DNA from: an uncultured Lachnospiraceae bacterium
Lineage (GTDB): Bacteria > Bacillota > Clostridia > Lachnospirales > Lachnospiraceae
Assembly (NCBI GenBank): GCA_910587305.1
Contig: CAJUKV010000097.1
Location: 1 to 6,434 of the forward strand
Direction: 5' to 3'
Length of the DNA stretch: 6,434 nt
The notes under the pieces were generated by a model. The model saw only the letters and a list, made by a program, of their open reading frames with translations. It was not told where the DNA came from and searched no databases. The translations under genes and the position numbers were made by a program. The number at the start of each line of letters is the position of its first letter. Positions within the stretch are counted from its first letter, which is position 1. Below are positions 1-4,896 of this stretch, in pieces.

Positions 1-11
1 GAGGCGGTGCT

Positions 12-350
12 GTGAGGGCAAAGGAGGGGCGCACGGTGGGGCTGTTCACCAAAGTATCCCCGGAAGAAAAAGCGGCGATTGACCGCAAAATGGAACTGCT
101 GGGAACCTCCAACCTGCGGGCATATCTACGCAAGATGGCGGTGGACGGCTACATTGTGCAGCTTGACATGAGCGCGGTGCTGGAACTGGTGAAGCTGCTG
201 CGCTCCGTTTCCAGCAACGTCAACCAGATTGCCCGCCGCTGCAACAGCACCCACAATTTGTATGAGCAGGATGTGGAGGACTTGCGACAGGGCTATATGG
301 AAATCTGGCAGGGCATGAACGACCTGCTGAAGAAATTTGAAGCACTATAA
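12..350 (+). CDS. mobC: MobC-family relaxosome accessory protein
   Basis: A 112-aa protein of the MobC family, which in mobilisable plasmids and integrative elements binds oriT DNA and helps the relaxase nick it. Residues 12-46 (FTKVSPEEKAAIDRKMELLG onward) look like the ribbon-helix-helix type DNA-binding part, and residues 69-76 carry NVNQIARR, the signature stretch of the family. Length is normal. The GTG start is supported by GAGG at positions 1-4 seven bases upstream, but the frame stays open to the left edge, so an upstream start cannot be excluded. It is followed after 6 bases by a terminator-like hairpin. The relaxase it would partner lies 1.4 kb downstream, separated by a primase-like gene and a regulator. 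The family call is recognition of motifs, not a search result. Confidence 0.88.
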   Translation: MRAKEGRTVGLFTKVSPEEKAAIDRKMELLGTSNLRAYLRKMAVDGYIVQLDMSAVLELVKLLRSVSSNVNQIARRCNSTHNLYEQDVEDLRQGYMEIWQGMNDLLKKFEAL

Positions 351-356
351 ACTACT

Positions 357-398
357 GCGGCGGGAGCGATTTTTCTTTTGCTCCCGCCGCCCTTTTTT
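357..398 (+). terminator. Intrinsic terminator / possible attenuator between mobC and the primase-like gene
   Basis: A perfect 11-bp stem pairs 357-367 (GCGGCGGGAGC) with 380-390, with a 12-nt T-rich loop, followed by six T at 393-398. It begins 6 bases after the mobC stop. The next gene's Shine-Dalgarno begins only 8 bases after the T-run, leaving no room for a promoter, so the downstream gene must depend on read-through or on a promoter inside the mobC end. Confidence 0.85.
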
Positions 399-417
399 CA
401 TATTTGGAGGTGATTAC

Positions 418-1371
418 TTGGCAGGCGTGACCAAAGAACAGATTACAAAAGCAAAGGAATGGGACTTGCTCTCTTATTTGCAGACCTATGAGCCGCAGGA
501 ACTGAAAAAATGCGGCCCCCGCGAATACTGCACCAGAAGCCATGACAGCTTAAAGATTTCCAACGGGAAATGGTGTTGGAACAGCCAGGGCATTGGCGGG
601 CGCACGGCGCTGGACTATCTGATTAAAGTGCGCGGCATGGACTTTGTGGGTGCGGTGGAAGCCCTGTGCGGGTACTCTGCGCCGCCACCCATAAAGCAGA
701 CATTCGCAAAGCCTGCGGAGCCGTCAAAACCGTTTAAGCTGCCCGAAACCAGCCGGTGCGCTTCTGCTATGGTGGGCTACTTGCAAGATCGCGGCATTGA
801 CCCGGAACTGCTGGGCGTGTGTATGGAAGCCGGGATTTTATACGAAAGCCGCCGCTATCAGAACTGCGTCTTTGTGGGGCGTGATATGCAGGGGAAAGCC
901 CGCGCCGCCAGCCTGCGGGGGACACGGGACGGCTTCCGCATGGATGTGGAGGGGAGCGACAAGCGGTACAGTTTTTGTCTGCCTGCCAGCCGCCCGGACT
1001 GTCCCCGGCTGGCGGTGGCGGAAAGCCCCATCGACGCGCTCTCCCTCGCTACGTTAGTCAAGCTGTCCGGCGGCGACCCACGGGACAGCCATTACTTATC
1101 CTTGGGCGGAACCGGCTCCCGCGCCCTGATGCAATTCCTCCGCGACCATCCCCATGTTACACAGATCAGCTTGTGCCTGGACAACGACAAGGCCGGATTG
1201 AAAGGTATCGAACGGCTCACGCAGGAAATCCAGAATGATGCAGAACTCTCCGGGCGTGTGAAACTGATTTACCCCAACCCGCCGAAGCTGGGCAAGGACT
1301 ACAATGAGTTTCTCTGCACCCACGTTAAGGCGGCACGGACAGAACAGCGGCAGCGGGACGGGGCGCGGTGA
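418..1371 (+). CDS. DUF3991 and Toprim domain protein (primase-like)
   Basis: A 317-aa protein resembling the DUF3991/Toprim_2 proteins found in many Firmicutes mobile elements, which are thought to act in primer synthesis or DNA processing during transfer or replication; the exact reaction is not known. The N-terminal third contains HDSLKIS, then KWCW, SQGIGG and ALDYL, the degenerate primase zinc-finger-like region; a full CHC2 cysteine/histidine set is not seen. The Toprim part shows the acidic residue E202 in VAESPIDALS and the D255-x-D257 pair in LCLDNDKAG, the metal-binding residues of the fold. The TTG start at 418 is chosen because GGAGGTGA lies at 406-413. The open frame runs back to a TTG at 337, but that extension would translate through the terminator hairpin and has no ribosome binding site. 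Its stop is 2 bases from the stop of the convergent XRE gene. Confidence 0.85.
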   Translation: MAGVTKEQITKAKEWDLLSYLQTYEPQELKKCGPREYCTRSHDSLKISNGKWCWNSQGIGGRTALDYLIKVRGMDFVGAVEALCGYSAPPPIKQTFAKPAEPSKPFKLPETSRCASAMVGYLQDRGIDPELLGVCMEAGILYESRRYQNCVFVGRDMQGKARAASLRGTRDGFRMDVEGSDKRYSFCLPASRPDCPRLAVAESPIDALSLATLVKLSGGDPRDSHYLSLGGTGSRALMQFLRDHPHVTQISLCLDNDKAGLKGIERLTQEIQNDAELSGRVKLIYPNPPKLGKDYNEFLCTHVKAARTEQRQRDGAR

Positions 1372-1373
1372 CG

Positions 1374-1616
1374 CTATTTAATCTCCGGCTCTAAATCTTC
1401 AAATTCGGGCGAATCGAAAAAGTCTATCAATGTCATATCCAAACCATCGCACATTTTCTTGATGGTTGAAATTTTCGGGTCGGTACTCTTGCCGTATAAG
1501 ATATTTTTGATAGAGGATGGCGGCAGCGCCGACATCGTAGCCAGTTTGTTAATGGTAATGTTGCGCTCTGCGCATAAACGGAGTATGCGGGTCTTAATTG
1601 CTGAAATCGTATCCAT
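1374..1616 (-). CDS. Small XRE-family transcriptional regulator
   Basis: An 80-aa single-domain Cro/C1-type (XRE) DNA-binding protein. The helix-turn-helix lies around residues 20-44 (ITINKLATMSALPPSSIKNI), followed by the typical KISTIKKMCDGLDMTLIDFF segment, and ends in an acidic tail (SPEFEDLEPEIK). Nothing but the DNA-binding domain is present. It starts with ATG; a GGGG-containing ribosome binding site lies at about 1630-1633, somewhat far from the start. It is divergent from the relaxase gene with about 110 bases between them, and that space contains an inverted/direct repeat cluster overlapping the relaxase promoter, so it probably represses relaxase and perhaps its own gene. It converges on the primase-like gene with no clear terminator between. 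Confidence 0.88.
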   Translation of the reverse strand: MDTISAIKTRILRLCAERNITINKLATMSALPPSSIKNILYGKSTDPKISTIKKMCDGLDMTLIDFFDSPEFEDLEPEIK

Positions 1617-1637
1617 AGCCGTATTCTATCCCCTTTT

Positions 1638-1666
1638 TTATCAAGCATACAAAATACGGCTTGCAA
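1638..1666 (-). promoter_or_regulatory. Candidate promoter of the first XRE gene
   Basis: Reading the minus strand, TTGCAA at 1666-1661 can act as a -35 box, with GATAAA (18-base spacing) or TGATAA (17-base spacing) as a weak -10 near 1643-1637. TTGCAA is its own reverse complement, so the same six bases would be the -35 box of the divergent relaxase promoter. The match is modest. Confidence 0.35.
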
Positions 1667-1689
1667 AAGTAGGCTACCCATGCTACTAT
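1661..1689 (+). promoter_or_regulatory. Relaxase promoter (extended -10)
   Basis: TTGCAA at 1661-1666 and TACTAT at 1684-1689 are separated by 17 bases, and TG at 1681-1682 makes an extended -10 element (TGCTACTAT). Transcription would start near 1696, about 30 bases before the relaxase start codon. The promoter is overlapped by the TAGGCTA repeats, which suggests repression by the adjacent XRE protein. Confidence 0.6.
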
Positions 1690-1707
1690 TTAGGCTATGG
1701 GTAGCCT
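1670..1707. repeat. TAGGCTA direct and inverted repeats, likely operator
   Basis: AGGCTACCCA at 1671-1680 is matched by its perfect reverse complement at 1698-1707. In addition TAGGCTA occurs directly repeated at 1670-1676 and 1691-1697, spaced 21 bases (two helical turns), and AGGCTA at 1692-1697 forms a short dyad with TAGCCT at 1702-1707. The copies flank the -10 box of the relaxase promoter. The outer arms followed by five T could also form a weak terminator-like hairpin, but the placement over a promoter favours a repressor binding site. Confidence 0.6.
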
Positions 1708-1727
1708 TTTTCTGAAAGGAGGAACCA

Positions 1728-3140
1728 TTGGCTATATCCAATATTTTACCGCGAAAGATTATGAAAAACCGCACCCGTCAGCAGTCAATGGCAGAACGCC
1801 ACGACTATGACCAGAAAGAAGAAAAGACAGACGGCGGCGAACTGGTTTCCTCCTATATGTGCAGCCCGGAAACTGCCGCCGAAGAATTTGAAATCAGCAA
1901 AAAACTGTACGCCCAGCTTACCGGGCGCAGCCAGTCAGAAAAGCACGACATTATTATGTACCGCATTATCCAGTCATTCAAGCCCGATGAAGTCAGCCCG
2001 GAGGAGGCGCACAAAATCGGCTGCGAGCTGGCGATGAAATTTACCGGCGGGCAGCATCAGTTTGTGGTGGCCACCCACACGGATAAGCGGCATATCCATA
2101 CCCACATTGAATTTAACAGCACCAACCTAAACTGTGACGCAAAATTCCAGAACGTGAAAAACTCCGCTTTTATCCTGCGGCGCATGAACGATGAACTGTG
2201 CCGCGCCCACGGCCTTTCGGTGATTGAGAATCCGAAGAAAAAAGCCAAGTCCCAAAAGGAAATGGCGGCGGCGCAGTATGGCATCAGTCACAAGAAGCAG
2301 TTACAGCAAACCATTGACAAGGTGCTGCCGGAGTGCAATCATTATGAGGAGTTTCTGGCAAAGATGCGGGCTGAGGGATATGAGGTTGTGGACGGCAAAA
2401 ATCCCGGCTTCCGTCTGCCCGGATGGGATCGCCCTACAAGGGTGAACCGGCTGGGCGATAATTATACCAAGACCGCCCTGCGCGCCAGAATTACCAGCCA
2501 GCGCGGGCGTTTGGCGGCAGGAAAAACAGCGCCGAAACGAACCGGCAGAAAGGTCAATCTCCTGATTGACATTCAGGCGAAACTTGCCGCCGGAAAAGGC
2601 GCAGGCTATGAACGCTGGGCGAAAATTTTCAACCTGAAAGAAGCGGCGAAAACGCTCAATTTCCTGATGGAAAACGGACTAACCGATTATGACGAACTGG
2701 CGCTTCGGGCAGCGCAGGCCGAGGACGGTTTCAATGCGGCTTCACAAAAAATCAAACAGTTGGAGGCGCGGATGGCAGGCGTGGCAAAGTTAAAAACCCA
2801 CATCATCCAGTATTCCAAAACGCGGGAAGTCTACGCAGCTTATAAGAAGTCCCGCCACAAGAAAGAATTTCTCGCGGAGCATGGCGCGGAGATTGCCCAG
2901 CATGAAGCCGCGAAGAAAGCCTTTGACGCTCTGGACGGCAAGGCCATTCCCAAAATGGCGCAGCTTTCAGCGGAATATGCCGCGCTGCTGGAAGAAAAAC
3001 GGGAACAGTACGAACAGTACAAGGCGCTGCGGCAGGATATGATTACCTACCAGACCGCACTCCGCAACGTGGATAAGATTTTAGGATTGGAACCGCCGGA
3101 GCAGGCGCAGGAAAAAGAACAGCCCAAACCGGAACGGTGA
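1728..3140 (+). CDS. Relaxase/mobilization nuclease (MOBP-type)
   Basis: A 470-aa relaxase that would nick oriT, attach covalently to the 5' end through a tyrosine and lead the strand into the recipient. The relaxase domain occupies roughly residues 20-190. Y27 (RHDYDQKEEKT) is the best candidate catalytic tyrosine because it sits in the N-terminal Y...KT motif. The metal-binding histidines are in ATHTDKRHIHTHIEFNST, with H117, H122, H124 and H126. FKPDEVSPEEAHKIGCELA and RRMNDELCRAHGLSVI are further family hallmarks. Residues about 330-460 are charged and probably coiled-coil (KTREVYAAYKKSRHKKEFLAEH, AEYAALLEEKREQYEQYK), as is usual in clostridial homologues. The TTG start is supported by AAAGGAGG at 1715-1722, 5 bases upstream. 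Transcription appears to be controlled from the repeat-rich promoter shared with the divergent XRE gene. All expected catalytic residues are present, so it looks functional. Confidence 0.9.
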   Translation: MAISNILPRKIMKNRTRQQSMAERHDYDQKEEKTDGGELVSSYMCSPETAAEEFEISKKLYAQLTGRSQSEKHDIIMYRIIQSFKPDEVSPEEAHKIGCELAMKFTGGQHQFVVATHTDKRHIHTHIEFNSTNLNCDAKFQNVKNSAFILRRMNDELCRAHGLSVIENPKKKAKSQKEMAAAQYGISHKKQLQQTIDKVLPECNHYEEFLAKMRAEGYEVVDGKNPGFRLPGWDRPTRVNRLGDNYTKTALRARITSQRGRLAAGKTAPKRTGRKVNLLIDIQAKLAAGKGAGYERWAKIFNLKEAAKTLNFLMENGLTDYDELALRAAQAEDGFNAASQKIKQLEARMAGVAKLKTHIIQYSKTREVYAAYKKSRHKKEFLAEHGAEIAQHEAAKKAFDALDGKAIPKMAQLSAEYAALLEEKREQYEQYKALRQDMITYQTALRNVDKILGLEPPEQAQEKEQPKPER

Positions 3141-3146
3141 CGCAAA

Positions 3147-3186
3147 AGTGCCGCCCCTTTCCAACCGGGACGGCACTAATTTTTTT
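3147..3186. terminator. Relaxase terminator, possibly bidirectional
   Basis: AGTGCCG at 3147-3153 pairs with CGGCACT at 3171-3177; after one mismatch CCC 3155-3157 pairs with GGG 3167-3169, leaving a 9-nt loop. AA and seven T (3180-3186) follow on the plus strand. On the minus strand the same stem is followed by four T (complement of 3144-3147), and the convergent XRE gene ends inside the stem, so it may serve both genes. Confidence 0.85.
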
Positions 3187-3394
3187 GCGTATCTTCATCG
3201 GGGATATACTCCGCGATGTCCTCTAAACCGCAATGTAAAGCGGCACACAATTTGTTTAAGGTTTTCGTTTCCATATTTTCATTTGCCCGCAACCGCCGGA
3301 TGGTTTTGCTGTCAATACCGCACTGCTCTCTTAGCTGATAGGTTGACACGCCCCGCGCCTGCATAACCGTCCATAATTTATCGAACACTATCAT
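3176..3394 (-). CDS. Second small XRE-family regulator
   Basis: A 72-aa Cro/C1-type regulator consisting only of the DNA-binding domain. The helix-turn-helix is around residues 16-40 (VSTYQLREQCGIDSKTIRRL), followed by METKTLNKLCAALHCGLEDI, a pattern typical of the HTH_26-like small XRE proteins. The ATG start has a good ribosome binding site (AAGGGGGTG, complement of about 3400-3408). Its stop codon lies inside the stem of the relaxase terminator. It is divergent from the unknown 138-aa gene; the gap carries an ideal promoter overlapped by a long inverted repeat, so its likely job is to repress the downstream three-gene cluster. It is not closely similar to the first XRE protein, so the two probably read different operators. 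Confidence 0.88.
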   Translation of the reverse strand: MIVFDKLWTVMQARGVSTYQLREQCGIDSKTIRRLRANENMETKTLNKLCAALHCGLEDIAEYIPDEDTQKN

Positions 3395-3410
3395 GGATGC
3401 ACCCCCTTGT

Positions 3411-3439
3411 TTGACAGCTATTAGTATGGGGGTTATAAT
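3411..3439 (+). promoter_or_regulatory. Perfect consensus sigma-A promoter
   Basis: TTGACA at 3411-3416 and TATAAT at 3434-3439 are separated by exactly 17 bases, a complete match to the housekeeping consensus. Transcription would begin near 3446, giving a leader of about 97 bases before the 138-aa gene. A promoter this strong is usually held in check by a repressor, and the overlapping inverted repeat provides a site for one. Confidence 0.85.
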
Positions 3440-3469
3440 CTTTTTTATTAAGGGGATATAATCCCCATA
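3425..3469. repeat. Long inverted repeat over the promoter, likely XRE operator
   Basis: The plus strand at 3425-3438 reads TATGGGGGTTATAA; the minus strand from 3469 to 3456 reads TATGGGGATTATAT, so the two arms agree except at two positions, with the centre near 3447. The left arm covers the -10 box and the right arm lies just after the start of transcription. A second, nested palindrome, GGGGAT-ATA-ATCCCC, sits at 3452-3466. The layout fits cooperative repressor binding, most simply by the divergent XRE protein. Confidence 0.65.
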
Positions 3470-3542
3470 TTGATTTTGGACGGCTCAATTTGTTTCGCTG
3501 CCAAGGGATCATTTTTTCAAATACAAGAAAGGTTGTGACACT

Positions 3543-3959
3543 ATGGTTTATACAGACGAAGTAAGAAAAAAGCTGGACGCGATTTTGAAAGCGTTTGGGG
3601 AATACATTGATGGGCATAACTATTTTGATGTAGTCTACTCAAAGAAAATCGGTTATGTTTGGATTTTGGCTGAATGTCCCGGCGACGCCGGTGCGGTACT
3701 GCTGGATACGCCGGAGAAAATGCTTGACCAACTGTTTAACGAGGTTATCAACGATGTAGTCAATGCGGATGAAAACAAGACGCATATCCCTAACGCCCTC
3801 ACCCTTTCCGAGTGGGAGGAAAACGAAGTCCGCCGCCGGATCGCCGCACTGCTGGAACCACTTGCCGAGGACAAAGACTACTATCTGCAATTCATGGACA
3901 GATACCTGAAAGCCTATCAGAAGAACAACGGATACATCGGGGAGCCGGACGAACTTTGA
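3543..3959 (+). CDS. Uncharacterised 138-aa protein
   Basis: I do not recognise this protein. It is acidic and soluble-looking, with no signal peptide or membrane segment. The N-terminal half (DVVYSKKIGYVWILAECPGD) looks like a small alpha/beta fold; the C-terminal half is helical and charged (LSEWEENEVRRRIAALLEPL, YYLQFMDRYLKAYQ). The ATG start has GAAAGG at 3527-3532, ten bases upstream. It is the first gene behind the consensus promoter and probably shares that transcript with the next two small genes, although a 69-base gap follows it. Context suggests an accessory function of the mobile element, not a transfer function. Its reading frame is well defined and its codon use matches the neighbouring element genes, so it is likely a real gene. 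Confidence 0.75.
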   Translation: MVYTDEVRKKLDAILKAFGEYIDGHNYFDVVYSKKIGYVWILAECPGDAGAVLLDTPEKMLDQLFNEVINDVVNADENKTHIPNALTLSEWEENEVRRRIAALLEPLAEDKDYYLQFMDRYLKAYQKNNGYIGEPDEL

Positions 3960-4028
3960 ATTGCAAAATTGAATTGAGTTCTTTTAAGTTTCAACCAATA
4001 GACTATAAAATACGAAAGGGGAACAAGA

Positions 4029-4217
4029 ATGGAACTGAACTATTTTAGGGACAGGCTTTTTGATTTACTGAATGACAGCGAGGGGATGGGGATTGCCGAC
4101 CTGAACACAGACGAGCGGAACGGATTACTTACTGTCATGACTGACGACGGGAATGTATTTGAAATCGTATGCCGGCAGGCAGCGGGAAAGGGGGACGGAT
4201 GGATGACCGCAAGCTGA
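4029..4217 (+). CDS. Uncharacterised acidic 62-aa protein upstream of the SymE-like gene
   Basis: A small, mostly acidic protein that I cannot assign to a named family. Its core LTVMTDDGNVFEIVCRQ looks like two beta strands joined by a turn, preceded by a helix (FRDRLFDLLNDSEGM). The ATG start is supported by AAAGGGGA at 4015-4022, six bases upstream; TATAAA at 4004-4009 could be a -10 box but no convincing -35 is seen. The last 19 bases overlap the SymE-like gene in another frame, which implies translational coupling. Being acidic and co-translated with a toxin-like protein makes a protein antitoxin conceivable, but this is inference only; the known E. coli SymE is controlled by an antisense RNA instead. 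Confidence 0.7.
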   Translation: MELNYFRDRLFDLLNDSEGMGIADLNTDERNGLLTVMTDDGNVFEIVCRQAAGKGDGWMTAS

Positions 4218-4387
4218 CTGTATGTTACGGGCGTGGCAATTACAAGCAGGCTCCGCCGCAGATTGTTTTACAAGGAAAATGGCTGGAACAGACCGGATTT
4301 TCCGCTGGGGACAAAATCATCGTGAAATGCCAGCAGGGACAGCTTATCATCACAAAGAACGGAACAAAGAAAGATTCAGAGGAATAA
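4199..4387 (+). CDS. SymE-family toxin-like protein
   Basis: A 62-aa protein with the hallmarks of the SymE toxin family (type I toxin-antitoxin toxins with an AbrB-like fold): PPQIVLQGKWLEQTGFSAGD followed by KIIVKCQQGQLIITKN. In E. coli, SymE is an SOS-induced protein reported to affect RNA and nucleic acids; whether this homologue is toxic is unknown. The ATG at 4199 is chosen because AAAGGGGG at 4187-4194 lies four bases upstream; an ATG at 4169 in the same frame lacks a good ribosome site and would add ten residues unlike the family. The start lies inside the preceding 62-aa gene, so the two are probably co-translated. I saw no clear antisense promoter for a SymR-like RNA. Downstream is a hairpin-rich non-coding region. 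Confidence 0.8.
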   Translation: MDDRKLTVCYGRGNYKQAPPQIVLQGKWLEQTGFSAGDKIIVKCQQGQLIITKNGTKKDSEE

Positions 4388-4410
4388 AATTTTCTGTCAA
4401 TTTCGGAAAC

Positions 4411-4595
4411 CTCCTAACGGCGCAAAATGCGCCGCCCCTCTCCTGCGCGGATGTGCAGGAGGAAGCGACCGCAGGGAGCGCAAAGCCACGCCGATAGGCG
4501 TGTTCGGCCGGACGCGCAAGCGGACGCCTGGGGCTTGGGGGAACCCCAACAAGCGAGCCGGAATATCCCAAAAGGATATTCCGGCTCATTGCTTG
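4411..4595. other. Hairpin-dense non-coding region, candidate oriT or structured RNA
   Basis: No credible gene lies between the SymE-like stop and the next promoter (4388-4638). Five separate inverted repeats follow each other: CGGCGC 4418-4423 with 4429-4434; CTCCTGC 4440-4446 with 4455-4461; CACGCC 4487-4492 with 4497-4502 around a GATA loop; TTGGGG 4535-4540 with 4544-4549; and the 14-bp repeat at 4555-4587. None is followed by a T-run. Such an arrangement beside mobilisation genes is compatible with an origin of transfer, but no nick site could be identified with certainty; a structured RNA is the alternative. Confidence 0.4.
4550..4595. repeat. Perfect 14-bp inverted repeat with extended stem
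   Basis: GAGCCGGAATATCC at 4555-4568 pairs perfectly with 4574-4587 across a CAAAA loop. CAAGC at 4550-4554 can extend the stem by pairing with GCTTG at 4591-4595 with a three-base bulge. There is no T-run on either strand, so an ordinary terminator is unlikely. Confidence 0.8.
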
Positions 4596-4638
4596 CCTAC
4601 GCTATGAGAAACTGCCGTGTTTATGCGCACAACCAGAC

Positions 4639-4667
4639 TTGTATTTATTCGTTTCTACGTATATAAT
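4639..4667 (+). promoter_or_regulatory. Promoter of the HTH-LysR pair
   Basis: TTGTAT at 4639-4644 and a perfect TATAAT at 4662-4667 are spaced by 17 bases; transcription would start near 4674, about 20 bases before the TTG start codon. The sequence from the -10 box onward (4662-4680) is nearly repeated in front of the lipoprotein gene at 5855-5873. Confidence 0.7.
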
Positions 4668-4695
4668 ATTAGTAGGAAAATGGGAGGTGACAAAT

Positions 4696-4896
4696 TTGCT
4701 TGATTATATTTCTGTAAAAGAAGCGGCAGAGAAATGGGGAATATCTGAGCGGCGTGTTCAAAAACTGTGCGAGGAGAATCGGATTGAGGGCATTGTACGT
4801 TTCGGCCACACATGGATGATACCGCGAGAGGCAAAAAAACCTGCAGATCAGAGGCGAATAAGGAGGAAGGACAAGGGAGGGAATCTCCATGTATAA
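4696..4896 (+). CDS. Small excisionase-like helix-turn-helix protein
   Basis: A 66-aa protein with a MerR/excisionase-type winged HTH (HTH_17-like): YISVKEAAEKWGISERRVQK at residues 4-23, then RIEGIVRFGHTWMIPREAKK, where the wing and the WMIP motif are typical. The basic tail (RRIRRKDKG) may add DNA contacts. The TTG start is chosen because GGGAGGTGA lies at 4682-4690, five bases upstream; the frame is open further back but that stretch covers the promoter. Its last 8 bases overlap the LysR start, indicating translational coupling. True excisionases lie next to an integrase, and none is present, so a regulatory partner role with LysR is more likely here; that is inference. Confidence 0.8.
   Translation: MLDYISVKEAAEKWGISERRVQKLCEENRIEGIVRFGHTWMIPREAKKPADQRRIRRKDKGGNLHV

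Noticed and set aside
337..417. N-terminal extension of the primase-like gene back to a TTG at 337
   Set aside because: It would overlap mobC, lacks a ribosome binding site and would read through the terminator hairpin; the TTG at 418 has an ideal GGAGGTGA.
858..1323. Alternative frames inside the primase-like gene on both strands
   Set aside because: They are shadows of a well-supported Toprim gene and lack domain features.
3452..3466. GGGGAT-ATA-ATCCCC as a terminator or riboswitch stem
   Set aside because: The loop is only three bases, no T-run follows, and the position just after the transcription start fits an operator better.
4029..4200. Antisense RNA gene (SymR-like) opposite the SymE-like start
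   Set aside because: No convincing minus-strand promoter with both -35 and -10 boxes could be seen, so it was not annotated.
4555..4587. Perfect 14-bp inverted repeat as an intrinsic terminator of the SymE-like gene
   Set aside because: No T-run follows on either strand, and it lies about 170 bases after the stop codon.
4350..4666. Open frames on both strands over the hairpin region (4350-4589 minus, 4427-4666 plus)
   Set aside because: Low-complexity Arg/Pro/Ala-rich translations with no good ribosome site or family resemblance; they are by-products of GC-rich repeats.
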